Positions 34,630 through 45,626 of a stretch of 64,000 nt of DNA are shown here, in pieces. The position numbers were made by a program, and so were the translations under genes. Below the pieces are notes generated by a model. It was not told the origin of the DNA. It saw only the letters and a program-made list of their open reading frames with translations, and searched no databases. Source of the stretch: Rhynchosporium graminicola (taxonomy: Eukaryota; Ascomycota; Leotiomycetes; Helotiales; Ploettnerulaceae); contig FJUW01000027.1 of the NCBI GenBank assembly GCA_900074885.1, positions 186,001 through 250,000 on the forward strand. The letters are read 5' to 3'. Each line of letters begins with the position of its first letter. Position 1 is the first letter of the stretch.

Positions 34630-35670
34630 TGTGCAAAACGAGCTTTGGGAGACAAGAGAGCCCCTCGAATGATAGTGAAAGATAATTTTATGTACACCTA
34701 CACTACAATCAAGATGATCAGCGCTGGGTTGACCGTGAGAAAACGGCATGTGAGGCATTTGTAAAAGGCTAGCAAGTTTAATAATGGTATATTGAAGTGG
34801 TTTAATTTTCAGCACAAGTCAGTCTCAACACCTGTAAGGTTTGTAGCATTTGTACCTATGTAACGGAGACTGGAGGGATACACGCTTTACCCAAATTTCG
34901 GGAAGAATCGCGTCATATCGGGAGAGCGACTCCCCCAACATATTTCTGCGAATCATCAAACGTCACAGTTGACGAAGCCAAATTGCTATGATTCCCGTTT
35001 CGGCTCGACTTGTGCAAAAATGGTTTGGATGTACAGACACCCCCGTCTTACATCTTGCGAACGATCCTAAGCTATTTATCCCCAACGTCAATGTATCAGA
35101 TTGGTACATGAAATAGTAATAACTACCTTGGGTACTTTCGCGCTAAAGATTCAGTAGTCACAATCCAAGAAATCTTGCACAAGATACAGAAACCCTCAAC
35201 CTCAATAGTTTGTTTTGGTCCGCTCAGGCATCACCGTTGGCTTGTGGTACACAATGCGTACTTGCTACTAGGTTAACAATGACTACAAGCACTCGTGCAG
35301 GAATAAGTAATGTCGGAGAATACGAGCTGAGATTCATCTGTGAGAATGAAACTTCTACAGCGCTCTGACTTTCTAGATATAGTGTGCTTTCCAGGTTGGA
35401 CTTGCGTAAAGCAGACGCTTGCAAACTCAAATTCAACCTACGATCGGGCGAAACACGGCTGGGTCAGCGGCATCAAGGACAGAATTGAAACGAATTTAGA
35501 ATCAATACATCGAAAAGAATAACCTGCAGTTGACGCCGTACATCTGTTTTGGCTACAGGCTACTTCTTTGCCATATTACGCTACGCAGTCTAAGCTAATG
35601 CCCTAGCCCAAACACCTCGCTATGGTGAATAGAAAACAAATGCAGATCAAAGAAAAATAGAACACTCTCG
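34630..35670. other. Intergenic, no supported gene
   Basis: This interval separates the convergent ends of the GMC and PLC-like genes. Only short frames are present. Confidence 0.5.
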
Positions 35671-36819
35671 CTATAACCAGACAGAATAACCAAGGGCAAT
35701 CACGCCCATCGCCAAAGCGGCGGCCCCAAACCAACTCTGAAACTCTGACCTCGCACCACCACTCGTGGCAGCAGTCAACTGCGCCGTGCTCAGAACGATC
35801 CGTCCCGTAGGCGTGATCTGGTTCATGTTGTCTGCTACCTGGATAGCTGGACCGACATTGAAGAAATCCACAAGTACAAAAGTAGGCTTAGTTCCCCATT
35901 CCGAGTTGCACCGCACAGCATGATTACCCAATGCCCCGGTTACATTTCTCGCAGCCGAGTTGGTAGTCTCGATGAATTCGATAGCAGGTACAGTGATACC
36001 AAACGCCATTTCATTATACTGGAAATGGTTCATCAGTGACATGAAGCCGGAAGACACGGCGGATGTTCCAGATCCAGAGGAGAGGGATGAAGGACGATCA
36101 ACTGTGCAGTTGAACCCTGTCGAGGATGTTGTCACTTCAAAGTGCGTCTCGAACACATAGTTGAATTGCGGAAGAATGTAAGGTACGTCTGCACTCGACT
36201 CGATGTTTGTGACAAATGTTACCAGGCGATTCTTGGCAGCTATCATAGTTCGAAGAGTAGGCCAATTCGATGTAGCAGATCGTAATGCCGGAGTGAAGCC
36301 ATAAACAGAGATACCAGATGTCTGGAAGACAGTACCGTAGTCTCCGATGGGGTGATTGTCGGCGTTGACGAGAAGGAGCGAGACGACTTCATTTGGGTTG
36401 ATGTCCATCCAGGCCTTAATCTTCGATAGCCAGCTCTCCAAGGTTCCACCATCAAGCAGAGAGCACGACGAGTGACATAACTGTAGTATACCGTTTGAGT
36501 CATGAACTTGTGCCTGTAGTAATCGAATGCCTGCCGACAGCGCTAATGTTGCGTTGTAGAATGTATTACCTGAGACCGAGAAAGATGTGCTACTATCTCG
36601 TAGAAATGCTACATCGTGAGCTCCCATATGTGTTATGTTATTGTAGCTTCGAGTGCAGAGATCTGGAGAATTGTTGCAGGCCACCCTGCCCGTCGAGAGT
36701 CTCGTTTGAGTAGCGAGTGGAGGAGTAATTGTCGTCGTCGATCCGATCTGTGGTACGGAATATGCTAGACCTGCTAGCGAAAGAAGTGCCCCGATAGCAG
36801 TGAATACAGAGGGAAGCAT
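35671..36819 (-). CDS. Secreted PI-PLC-X-like phosphodiesterase, probably GPI-anchored
   Basis: A 382-aa intronless frame. I choose the Met of MLPSVFTAIGALLSLAGLAY (36819) because it gives a clean signal peptide; the frame is open 53 codons further upstream but that part is not signal-like. The protein matches the fungal PLC-like TIM-barrel family: NNITHMGAHDVAFLRD with the first catalytic-type His (about 68), then GIRLLQAQVHDSNGILQLCH with the second His (about 115), SKIKAWMDINPNEVVSLLLV, and later FVLVDFFNVG. Paired cysteines are present (CNNSPDLC, CHSSC). The C-terminus ends in a hydrophobic tail (AAALAMGVIALGYSVWL) after small residues, as for a GPI anchor. A cell-surface phosphodiesterase is inferred; substrate unknown. 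It sits between the GMC and multicopper oxidase genes but is a common fungal surface protein and may be unrelated to the cluster. Confidence 0.82.
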   Translation of the reverse strand: MLPSVFTAIGALLSLAGLAYSVPQIGSTTTITPPLATQTRLSTGRVACNNSPDLCTRSYNNITHMGAHDVAFLRDSSTSFSVSGNTFYNATLALSAGIRLLQAQVHDSNGILQLCHSSCSLLDGGTLESWLSKIKAWMDINPNEVVSLLLVNADNHPIGDYGTVFQTSGISVYGFTPALRSATSNWPTLRTMIAAKNRLVTFVTNIESSADVPYILPQFNYVFETHFEVTTSSTGFNCTVDRPSSLSSGSGTSAVSSGFMSLMNHFQYNEMAFGITVPAIEFIETTNSAARNVTGALGNHAVRCNSEWGTKPTFVLVDFFNVGPAIQVADNMNQITPTGRIVLSTAQLTAATSGGARSEFQSWFGAAALAMGVIALGYSVWL

Positions 36820-39800
36820 CCTGCTAGGTAGGAACAGAAGGAAAATATGTTGAGATATCAAATACTTGGGTCGGAGATCGAACTGAGGCGGGTGTATTGA
36901 AAGAAACGAGCGGTCAGCTTCAAGAAAACAAGCTGGACAAATTGCAAAAAGCTTGAACGAGACAGTACCTCGAAGCAAGGATACAAGGGAACAGAACGAG
37001 ATTTATATAAAAGGATAGATCAAAAGAGAAGTTTGTTCGCACTGCGAACAATGTTATTAAAGGGAATTACGAAAAAGAGGTGACTACGCCTCGACGAGGT
37101 TGATTCCTCTGGGCCTCACCCGTTATTTGTTGTCAGCACGAAATGTCTGAAGTGAAAGGGACGGTTGTTCGGCAGAAAATATATCAAACTGCCAATCAGA
37201 AGTCTTGGGTGTAGTGTGAAACCTGCCGAAAGGCTTGGGATGAAGTGCCAATTCAAGGGGTCATAGCCGGGACCTAAATATTTGAAGTTGCTTCGGCGAG
37301 GAGGCTCAACATGATTTGGGCTGGAGCCTCAGACCAGAACGGCACTCGGGCTGATGCAGGTTGATGTGGACGCTGGCAGCTCCAGCCGCCCTAATTTCGG
37401 CACCGAACATGTCTCACAAAATTACGACGACAACACAATGACGAGAACAGATGAAAGTTGAAGGCATGACAAAGAGATCAAGGAGTATATGATCCCGCCC
37501 TTTGATAGTCAAAAGCCCTTTGTAAGAGTCTCCAAATCTCATGTGGTGATAGGAAGCGGTTATCAGGACTCATGACTCGTAAGATATCCAAGGACCTGTG
37601 AATTGGCACCAAGAGTCAAGATGTAACGTCATAAGGTCGTGTATGCAGAGTCAGCTTGGCTCACAACTGCATTCAAGCTTGCACGTTTACTTCTTTGTAC
37701 CACTGTGCGCATTTTCTTGTTCAAGTCAAGCTGCTGTCTTTAGGACTTTTTGCTTCAGGATTCAAATGAATTTCTCAAGAAACCTATCATATAAAATTCA
37801 ACCGGACTATAGTGCATATTAGATATCATGATGTTCTCATTCTCATTCTCGTCACGATCCGAAACCTTGTTCTGAAGCCCTAGGGTAGGCTTTCAAACGC
37901 TCTGAAATGTGAAATACAAAATATCTACCTCCCGATAAAAGAAATAGACGTGTCAACATAGGTCTCTCGACGCCACCAGAATCAGCTCAAGCTTTTTCCA
38001 GCCTCCGATGCTCAAGTCGTCTAGGTTGTTGATATTGCATCCTTTAGAATCCGCACAAGCAAGCCGGATATCTCGCATCGCATCTTGTCATGGGTTCCGC
38101 TTCATCAGATGTCCAAAATTGTGTATTTTGGTCCGTAATATCCCTCTTGTTAACCCGATTTAGACTCGCCGATGTTATTTACATGTCGTGGGCCACAGGT
38201 CTGAGCTGCTATCATTTGTGTGGCGAAAGCTTTCCCACTCAATGCATCGGACTCTTTGAGTCCTCAGATTTCTCGATTTACTCACTCACTATGGCGGAAG
38301 TCTCTGAACCTTGATTGTATCTCCTACGTCTTATGCTCGAATGAGCTCTTTCTCTCGAAGCTTTTGGATCTGTCACCTCCGACTCACTAATATTTGATCT
38401 TGGCCAAGTATATCTCTTCTTTATAAAGATTTTCTCCGATATAGATTATTACGAATCAAAGACTCCCTTGGTATTTCGGAGACAAGTTAGAATAATCAAA
38501 TTCATGTTTATATAAGTTCCTATCGTGCTACCGCCTGCGCTATGTTTTAGGCTTCCGTACACAAGATCTGATTTGATTATCGATAATTAATTAAATATGA
38601 TTAATTATTATGATTCTTACCTATGCTTCTATTTCTACTCATATATAAATAATTATTACTATAAATATAATCAGTTATCATGTAGCCGGCGAGGGTGCCA
38701 GGGTTATACGACCTTCGCGTAAGATAATTAACAGTTAAATTTTTGGAAAGAAAAGGGGAGATAGCTAGAATATGGGAAACTATACCTAGATTACGGGATC
38801 CCATCTGAAGTTATAAAGAAATAGATTTAGGTATATATCTTTTAGCTATTGCTTATAATTTCAAACGTATCCTAATAGTACCTCTACGAAATCGTTGAGT
38901 GTTTACCTCACGTATATCCGATAGGCCAGCTAAAGTCCCCAATTCATATCCCCTGAAATTCTTGGTTAGGAGAAGATAAATCGACCTTCTATCGGACAAG
39001 TGCAGATTTTGGTCAATCCGAGGCAACACATCGAATTCGCACTTTGTAGGGTACTCTAGGACGTGTGCTCAGAGGTCCACTGAACGCCCATAGGGTTTCG
39101 ATGCGGAGAATAGAAGTCGTCGGACACATCGAACGAGAGAATTTTCCCAGAAAATCGAGCAATAGATAATGATATGAAACCATTATCAATTCTCTGAGGA
39201 TTGGGCTCCCACGATTCGTCTCTAATGTGGGAGACCCTCGAGTTTCTGACTCCGTGGTAGGTGTACCTGCCAATGGGAAATACGATAATCTAGCTTCATC
39301 TACAGGAACAAGTCTGGGAGAGCTTTTATCGTGGATTTACGAAATTGGCGTTGATACTTTTCACTCTTCCATGCTAGCCTCATTCTTTGGCTGAGGAATC
39401 CTCCAAAGCCTGTGACATTTCTCGAAGATACCAAGAAATATAAAGATTCATGTTTCACGCTAGAAACAGAACTTTGTCCTCGGACTTATAGGGGATATTA
39501 TTCCAAGGAATCAGATTCCTGACTTGGATCAAGTTTTCCTATTATTGACAACGAGATTAAGTCAACATCTATATATGCGACCCTTGATTAGAAAAGTAGT
39601 CCAAGACCAAATATTTTTGACATCATTTTATGACCAAACATGACACATCCGCCAGACCGCGCAGCTATTATCCGAATATCAGAATATGGCAATATGAAGA
39701 TGATCACTGCAATCAAGGCAGTCTTTCGCTAAACTCTCATAAGTTTGTAGATCTCACATTAACTTCGTACAGCTGACGTGAATACAATTTCAATCTTTGT

Positions 39801-41518
39801 CCTGCGTCACCTTCGACACATCTAGAAAGAATTACGGCTACATGCAGAATAACGGCCTAGAATAACAACGCCCCGTATCTATCCTGCACCTTCCCGACTC
39901 TCAATTTCATCGTGGAACGGCAAGCCGCAGTGCGCTGTCTCACGCAAGTAATGAACTTATAGCACACATGCATGATTTATGAGGGAACGGATGCCGGAGG
40001 AATGCACTAGTAGGGTCCTGTGAGTCGCCTTGCGAGTGATATGAAGGAGGAAACAGGAAATAACTCCCCTGGAGTGAAGCTTGAGACCCACACTCGACTA
40101 TCTCGCCTACTCGCTCGATCTCAGTATTAAAACACGGCCACCATCTCATGGGAAGGATCTGCAGGAAGCAGGGTATTCCCCGCACAAGACGAATCTTAGA
40201 CGGTACGTTTCCCACAGAAGGCTTAGAATCTTCAGATGAACCTCCCATCTCTTCAAGGGTAACGCAGTACGGCAGAAAAGAACTTTAGTGTTAAGTCCCG
40301 GTTTACAAAATGTGTGCATATGGTCAAATGATCTGCCCAAGTTCGCTCAGATTTGGGGTGATTTTCACAGACAAGTTGATGGAGAGATAAGACTGATATT
40401 AAACGTAAGAAACGTAGCAGGCAGGAATCTGTCTACAGCTCTGGTCCCAGGGCCCAGGCCCCCAACTATGCCACCATCCTCAAAAGCAGCTATGTTCCTG
40501 TAGATATCGGCTGTATTTTGAAATCGAGCTTCGCATCTCGGAATTTTTTTTTTACACAAACCTTGAATGACGAAACCATGGATTAAAAGAGATCATATGT
40601 CTCCACTAGGCCTCTTTTTCACCTTGAAATAAGCCTCATGAGGAATTTGATAAGCGAAAAGTTCCCCTGCTGGACTATTCACAATTTAAAACGGGAAAAC
40701 AATTGTTCTCGGGCTCCGGAGAGGTCATGGTGATTATACAACCACACACCTATAATCGACAGATAAGAGATGCTGATGTCTTGCCTATCACTTCTGGAGA
40801 ACGAAGCGTCCGAGCAAGCCGCATGTGCTCGCTCATACTCCTATGATCTTCAGTCGTACATTTCTTACACGCGATCGGTAAGACCATAACACGGATATGC
40901 CGTGTTCGGTACGTGCAGCATCATCACCGAGACATGCATGCAGCGCCGAGATGAGCAGCACCGAAACGTGCAGACACGAGTAAATCTGCGCCGCAATTCG
41001 ACTGCGTGCACAAGGCTGAAGAATGTTTCCGATGATAGGAATTTTCGAGCCTGGGGTACCGAAGATGGGATGAAATGAAAGATGATCACGCCTGTGATCA
41101 TATTTTTATGGACGGTTTACTTGCGGAGACTGCATCATCGGGTCTGATTGCAAGTCGGCGCATAAATTCTAGCTTAGGTATGGGTATATCTGTAAGGCAG
41201 ATGCTAATGCAAGGTACCAAAACATCTGAACTTTTTCTTACTAAGGAAGCGGCCAGTAAGTGAAGAGCCAAGAAGCGGATAACAGCTGTGTGTTCTGTTA
41301 CTTGCATTCGATGCTTACCTTTCAGCAGCCACAGATGCGTTGGAACAGACCGAGGATCCTAATCCCCGCCGGTGCTTGTGAAGAGCAGAAAAATATTTGT
41401 TGATAGACGTAGTAGACGGTTAGCGAGCTGTCATAAGCTTTACGACTCCCAAGTTATTCTTCACCTGGTAGATGTAGTTGTTCAAACCTAATATTATCGT
41501 TTGCATCATCTTGCAAAT
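36820..41518. other. Gene-poor interval upstream of the multicopper oxidase
   Basis: No supported gene in 4.7 kb. The part 38400-38850 is markedly AT-rich (runs such as ATTAATTAAATATGATTAAT) and may be an old repeat remnant. A minus-strand frame at 40248-39940 contains CFNTEIERVGEIVECGSQAS, which is protein-like but unrecognised. The last ~800 bp form the promoter of the oxidase gene. Confidence 0.4.
38400..38850. repeat. AT-rich island, possible old repeat
   Basis: TA/AT-rich sequence inside otherwise balanced DNA. It is shorter and less extreme than the block at 1-3500, and no coding trace is visible. Confidence 0.3.
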
Positions 41519-43474
41519 ATGTACAAGACATTCGTTACCATTCTCATTCTACTGTCTTTCATAGTGGTAACCTACGCCAAGACAATCACTTACAACTGGA
41601 GTATTGGTTGGGTAACAGCCGCACCAGATGGCTTCACCAGACAAGTCATCGGAATAAACGGGAAGTTTCCTCTTCCTACAGTTGAAGGAAATGTGGGCGA
41701 CAAAATCATCATCAGCGTTTATAACAACCTCGGGGACGAGTCGACCTCGATTCACTTCCATGGTTTAGACCAGCTGGGGAGCCAATTCGCAGATGGGCCT
41801 TCGGGTGTGACGCAGTGCCCGATTCCGCCAAGGGGATCCCTTGTGTATGATTTTGTGGTATCATTTCTCCAGCGTTGTAGCGGACCAGGCTAACGGTGAG
41901 AATAGCTCGTTAGGCCGGGGAATTATTGGTATCATTCGCATAACAAAGGGCAATATCCAGATGGTTTGAGAGGTGAGCAGGACAACCGCCAACATGTGGC
42001 TCAAAGCTCATAAACACAGGTCCATTGATTGTGCATGATACAAACGACCCATATGCAGGGCAATACGACGAAGAAATTGTTCTCACAATGTCGGACTGGT
42101 ATCATGAGAAAGTTCCAGGACTGATATCCACCATGCTTTCCAAGTCGAACCCCCGCGCCCAGCCTCCATTTCCAAATGCTCTTCTATTAAATGAGACAAC
42201 AAGTGCAACTTTCAACTTCGTAACTGGGAAAACATACAAAATCAAGATGATCAACATGGCAGCATTTGCTTCGGTCTTCATTCAATTCGATAACCATCCT
42301 ATGAACATCATCGAGATCGATGGCAGCTACACAGTGAAGAAAGAGGCCTATCAACTTCGATTAAGTCCCGCTCAAAGATACACAGTACTTTTGAAGGCTC
42401 AAAGTTCAACGAGGAGAAACTATGCTTTTCTAGCTTCGCTTGACCAAAATAGAGATTTCTCCAATGAAAATGTTGCAGCTGTGTGGCCTTTGAACATAAC
42501 AGGGAATATTGTATATGATTATACCAAGGCACTTGCCCCAGCCATGGTCGTCCCGAAGTGGAAACCGTTTGACGATGCTACTTTGGAAGCCTTAGACGGT
42601 CAGGCACTTCTAGGACCCAGGGAGAAAGCTGACAAGGAGATCACTTTGAACTTCAACTTCGGGCTGGACGCAAGTGGCATTCCGAGGTACGTTCAAGCAC
42701 CAGAAAGAAACGGCAGATCTCAAACTAATGCTTCCCAAGATCGTATTTCAATAACCTCACATACATTCCCCAGAAGGTCCCAACCCTGTTCTCGGCAATT
42801 AGTACCGGGATATCCAATATCAATCCATCGATCTACGGAGCAGTAAATCCGTTCGTTATAAAACGAGGGGACATCGTGCAGATTACCGTCAATAACCTCG
42901 ATGGAGCTATCCACCCTTTTCATCTCCACGGACATCAGTTCCAAGTGGTTGAAAGACCGAGCAGTGGTAAGGGCAAGTACACAGGAAAGGGGAGAGATTT
43001 CCCTGTCATACCGCCGAAGCGGGACACGTATGCCGTCCAAGCAAACAGCTACGCGGTGATTCGCTTCCAGGCAGACAACCCTGGAGTTTGTATGTGGTTC
43101 GACCCGTATCCTTTACTTCCCGATCGAGTTTCTCGGGAGTACTTTACTCACTCCAGGAGTACTCCTGAGACAAGCAACTACGAATAAATGCTAATACTCC
43201 GATCATCGTAGGGCTCTTCCACTGTCATATAGAATGGCACGTTATCATGGGACTGACAGCAACAATCATCGAAGCACCGGAGTTGCTTCGCGATCTTTCA
43301 TTACCGCCTGACCATAAAGCCAATTGTGACGCTCAGGGTGTCCCGACTAAGGGAAATGCAGCGGGTAATACAAGGAACTTCACTGATATGGCAGGGGCAT
43401 ATACTTTACCGGAATTCCCAGATAAAGGGTGGGATGATATTCTCCACGTCGCTGGAGTGCCATGTACTGACTGA
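41519..43474 (+). CDS. Secreted multicopper oxidase, Abr1/Fet3-like
   Basis: Five exons (41519-41857, 41906-41972, 42020-42686, 42740-43089, 43212-43474) give 561 aa with no broken frame; introns are 48, 47, 53 and 122 nt and most show a CTAAC or CTAAT branch site. A signal peptide ([20 protein letters not shown]) precedes three cupredoxin domains. The four copper-binding motifs are all present: [37 protein letters not shown] and [14 protein letters not shown]. The HCHIEWH form is typical of the Fet3/Abr1 ferroxidase-like branch rather than classical laccases. Unlike Fet3 there is no C-terminal membrane helix, so a soluble secreted enzyme is expected. Abr1-type oxidases act in conidial pigment polymerisation. 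It lies 2.15 kb upstream of the synthase on the same strand, which suggests a role in oxidising or coupling its product. Confidence 0.88.
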
Positions 43475-44075
43475 TAAATAGGGCTGCATATCCCAAGCGA
43501 ATGGTGAAAGCCTCGAAGGCTTTTGGGCGGATTCTGCCTCTGCCAAAGAGAATGTATGCGGATCCGGGGCAATAAGGTAACGACATGATGTGTGCAGTTC
43601 GTTACTTGCTGGCAGTACTTTTTGTCCATGAGGAAACTCGTTGTATCTCAATTCTGTACACGAAACTCTTCGACGTGTGCATTTTCGCATATCATTCCTT
43701 GGATGTTACTTGACGGCTTCGGTACAGGACGCATGTTCTCCTGCTTTGAAGGATTGTGGCGAATAATGTAATTTGGCGCTCTGTGTGCTGCGGAGAATAT
43801 CTCGTTGCGATGCTTTGATTTCTTTTGCCTGGATTCAATGCTTGCTGTTGTTGTGAATTTCCTACGTTGTTGTTGCCAAGCGATGATCGAGCTCGGATCG
43901 GAAGGGATCTCGGCTCGGGTCGGCCGGGAGCGGGAGCTTGCCTAGAAGGGTTAGCCGTGGGTATTTAGTGTTAATAATAATGGATAACAATACAACTTAA
44001 CGCGATTCGCGCTTAATGACTCTCCCTCAACCCTACAATTACTTAAGAGTGTATCTTCACTTACAAATCATTGTA

Positions 44076-44411
44076 GAGAGGCCGATTTCCCTCCAGAACC
44101 CAAGTCTGTGGCCTCTGATACTGTGGCTGATTCTCTGCGGCGGAGGCCCTCACCCGCCAACTACATCAATGCTTGTCTGCGAGAGGAACGACGTCGTCCT
44201 GGTGTCCGAATATCAGACATCGGCATCAAGGCATGGCAGCAACTAGACGATCCGTATGTCCGATCACCACCTCTACCAATCGTGATCCCAAAGCAGTATG
44301 GAACGTAGGTACGATGGATCCGACGACAGAGGTCGTGATAAGGAAGAGGAGCGGGATGGCAGAACAGGATCCCCTGCGAGGCGGACTTCAGACGAATACG
44401 ATTTCAAATAG
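44076..44411 (+). pseudogene. Small protein-like segment with a frame break
   Basis: After an acceptor-like TTGTAG the plus strand reads EADFPPEPKSVASDTVADSL and continues RRRPSPANYINACLREERRR to a stop in TAG at 44306-44308. A one-frame shift continues as RYDGSDDRGRDKEEERDGRT to a stop at 44409-44411. The codon texture is that of a real charged protein, and the two parts look like one sequence broken by an indel. No start exon or family was recognised. Confidence 0.3.
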
Positions 44412-45360
44412 TAACAGAACATCGGATGGTCAGGAGAGTCTTCATATATCCTATTGATTAAAGGTCTGCGCCCCAGCGCTTGGCCTTGGTTGTTTTTCCA
44501 TTCTCGTTGACCGTCTGTACATCACTTTGTTTCATCTATTCAAAATTTCACCCTGCCGATCTACACGAGTATGGTTTATCTGTGCATCGTTGCCATGCAT
44601 CCGTAAAGTAGAGCAGGCAAGAAACGTGCGCAGTAGGACGTGCCTTGCATGATTCCAGCTATCTTTGGCTTTTACATTATGCATATTGGGATTGCTTCAA
44701 GGAAGTCGCGGAAGGTCAATCTCGCTTGCACAAGTCATGACAGACGACATTTGGCAAAATGCTCCCGCAATTTGATTTGTCTCTTTACGGCGCGTCCATT
44801 GTCAATACATTACTCAAAATCTTGTTACCTCGAATAGTGTTCTGGGAAATATGTCGCATGGTTCGGAAGGCCTACCGTGGGGATGTCCGTCGGATAAAGC
44901 TAAGAGGCGGCTCCGCCTTTTACGAGCACCACACTACACCGCAGCAAGATGATCATGTTCCATACTAATGTATGCCACTCTAGCGGGATTGGCGATCATA
45001 TCAACACGGCCTGGAACACTCATTGCATATACTGGTAGCGGGTCCTGTAGGACTTTTGATTATGGACCAGGTCTCTTTTTCGGGACCGGCCAATCTGCCA
45101 ATGGATCTGCAGCAATGCATCTTCATCCCCAGCGTCGAATCTGAGGATCACTTCTGTCAGCTCGTTACGGACAAATAGTGTCCAATGAAGCTCCCTGTTT
45201 ATCAATATTCAAGCGCAGCCCATATGCGTCCCCATACTACCAAACCCCTTGTTATCAAGCCGTTATTGAGACGATAGCACAGCTCGGTTAAGTCATGTTG
45301 CAAAAATGTATTATCGAGGAAGCAAAATCGTGTGAGTGCTGCGTCTTGCTGTCATTGGGC

Positions 45361-45371
45361 TCGGTGACCGA
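45361..45371. promoter_or_regulatory. Possible AflR-type site TCG-N5-CGA upstream of the synthase
   Basis: TCGGTGACCGA is a perfect match to the TCG(N5)CGA half-palindrome bound by AflR-family Zn2Cys6 regulators, and lies 256-266 bp upstream of the synthase ATG. Such a six-base-specified site is expected by chance about once per 4 kb, so a single copy is only suggestive. It fits the AflR-like regulator encoded at 54325-55518. Confidence 0.4.
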
Positions 45372-45626
45372 AGGCCTTTAAGCCTATGGAAAAGCCTTGG
45401 TCAACTTTGGGATGTTGACTGCCTCAATATGAGAGTCGTCATATCGCTACTGACAAGGATCATACGAGAACAACCCGCCCTCGGAACAGAAAAATACGCC
45501 GGTTAGCATGCCCTTACTCAATGTGGCCTCGAGCTGAACTTCTCTGATCTGATATAGGATCCAGAACTTCCTCGTAGATGGTCTTCTCTTTTTTCTGTAC
45601 CAGCGATTTTCCTGACGATCTTCAAT

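Larger units (their letters stand above)
43475..45626. other. Intergenic between oxidase and synthase, with a small coding-like remnant
   Basis: Apart from the segment at 44076-44411 no gene is supported. Short frames at 44759-44968 (plus) and 45205-45020 (minus) have no known motif. The last few hundred bases are the synthase promoter. Confidence 0.45.

Noticed and set aside
41519..43474. Calling the multicopper oxidase a classical laccase or Fet3 iron permease partner
   Set aside because: HCHIEWH and HFHG fit the Fet3/Abr1 branch, but there is no C-terminal membrane anchor and no Ftr1-like permease nearby.
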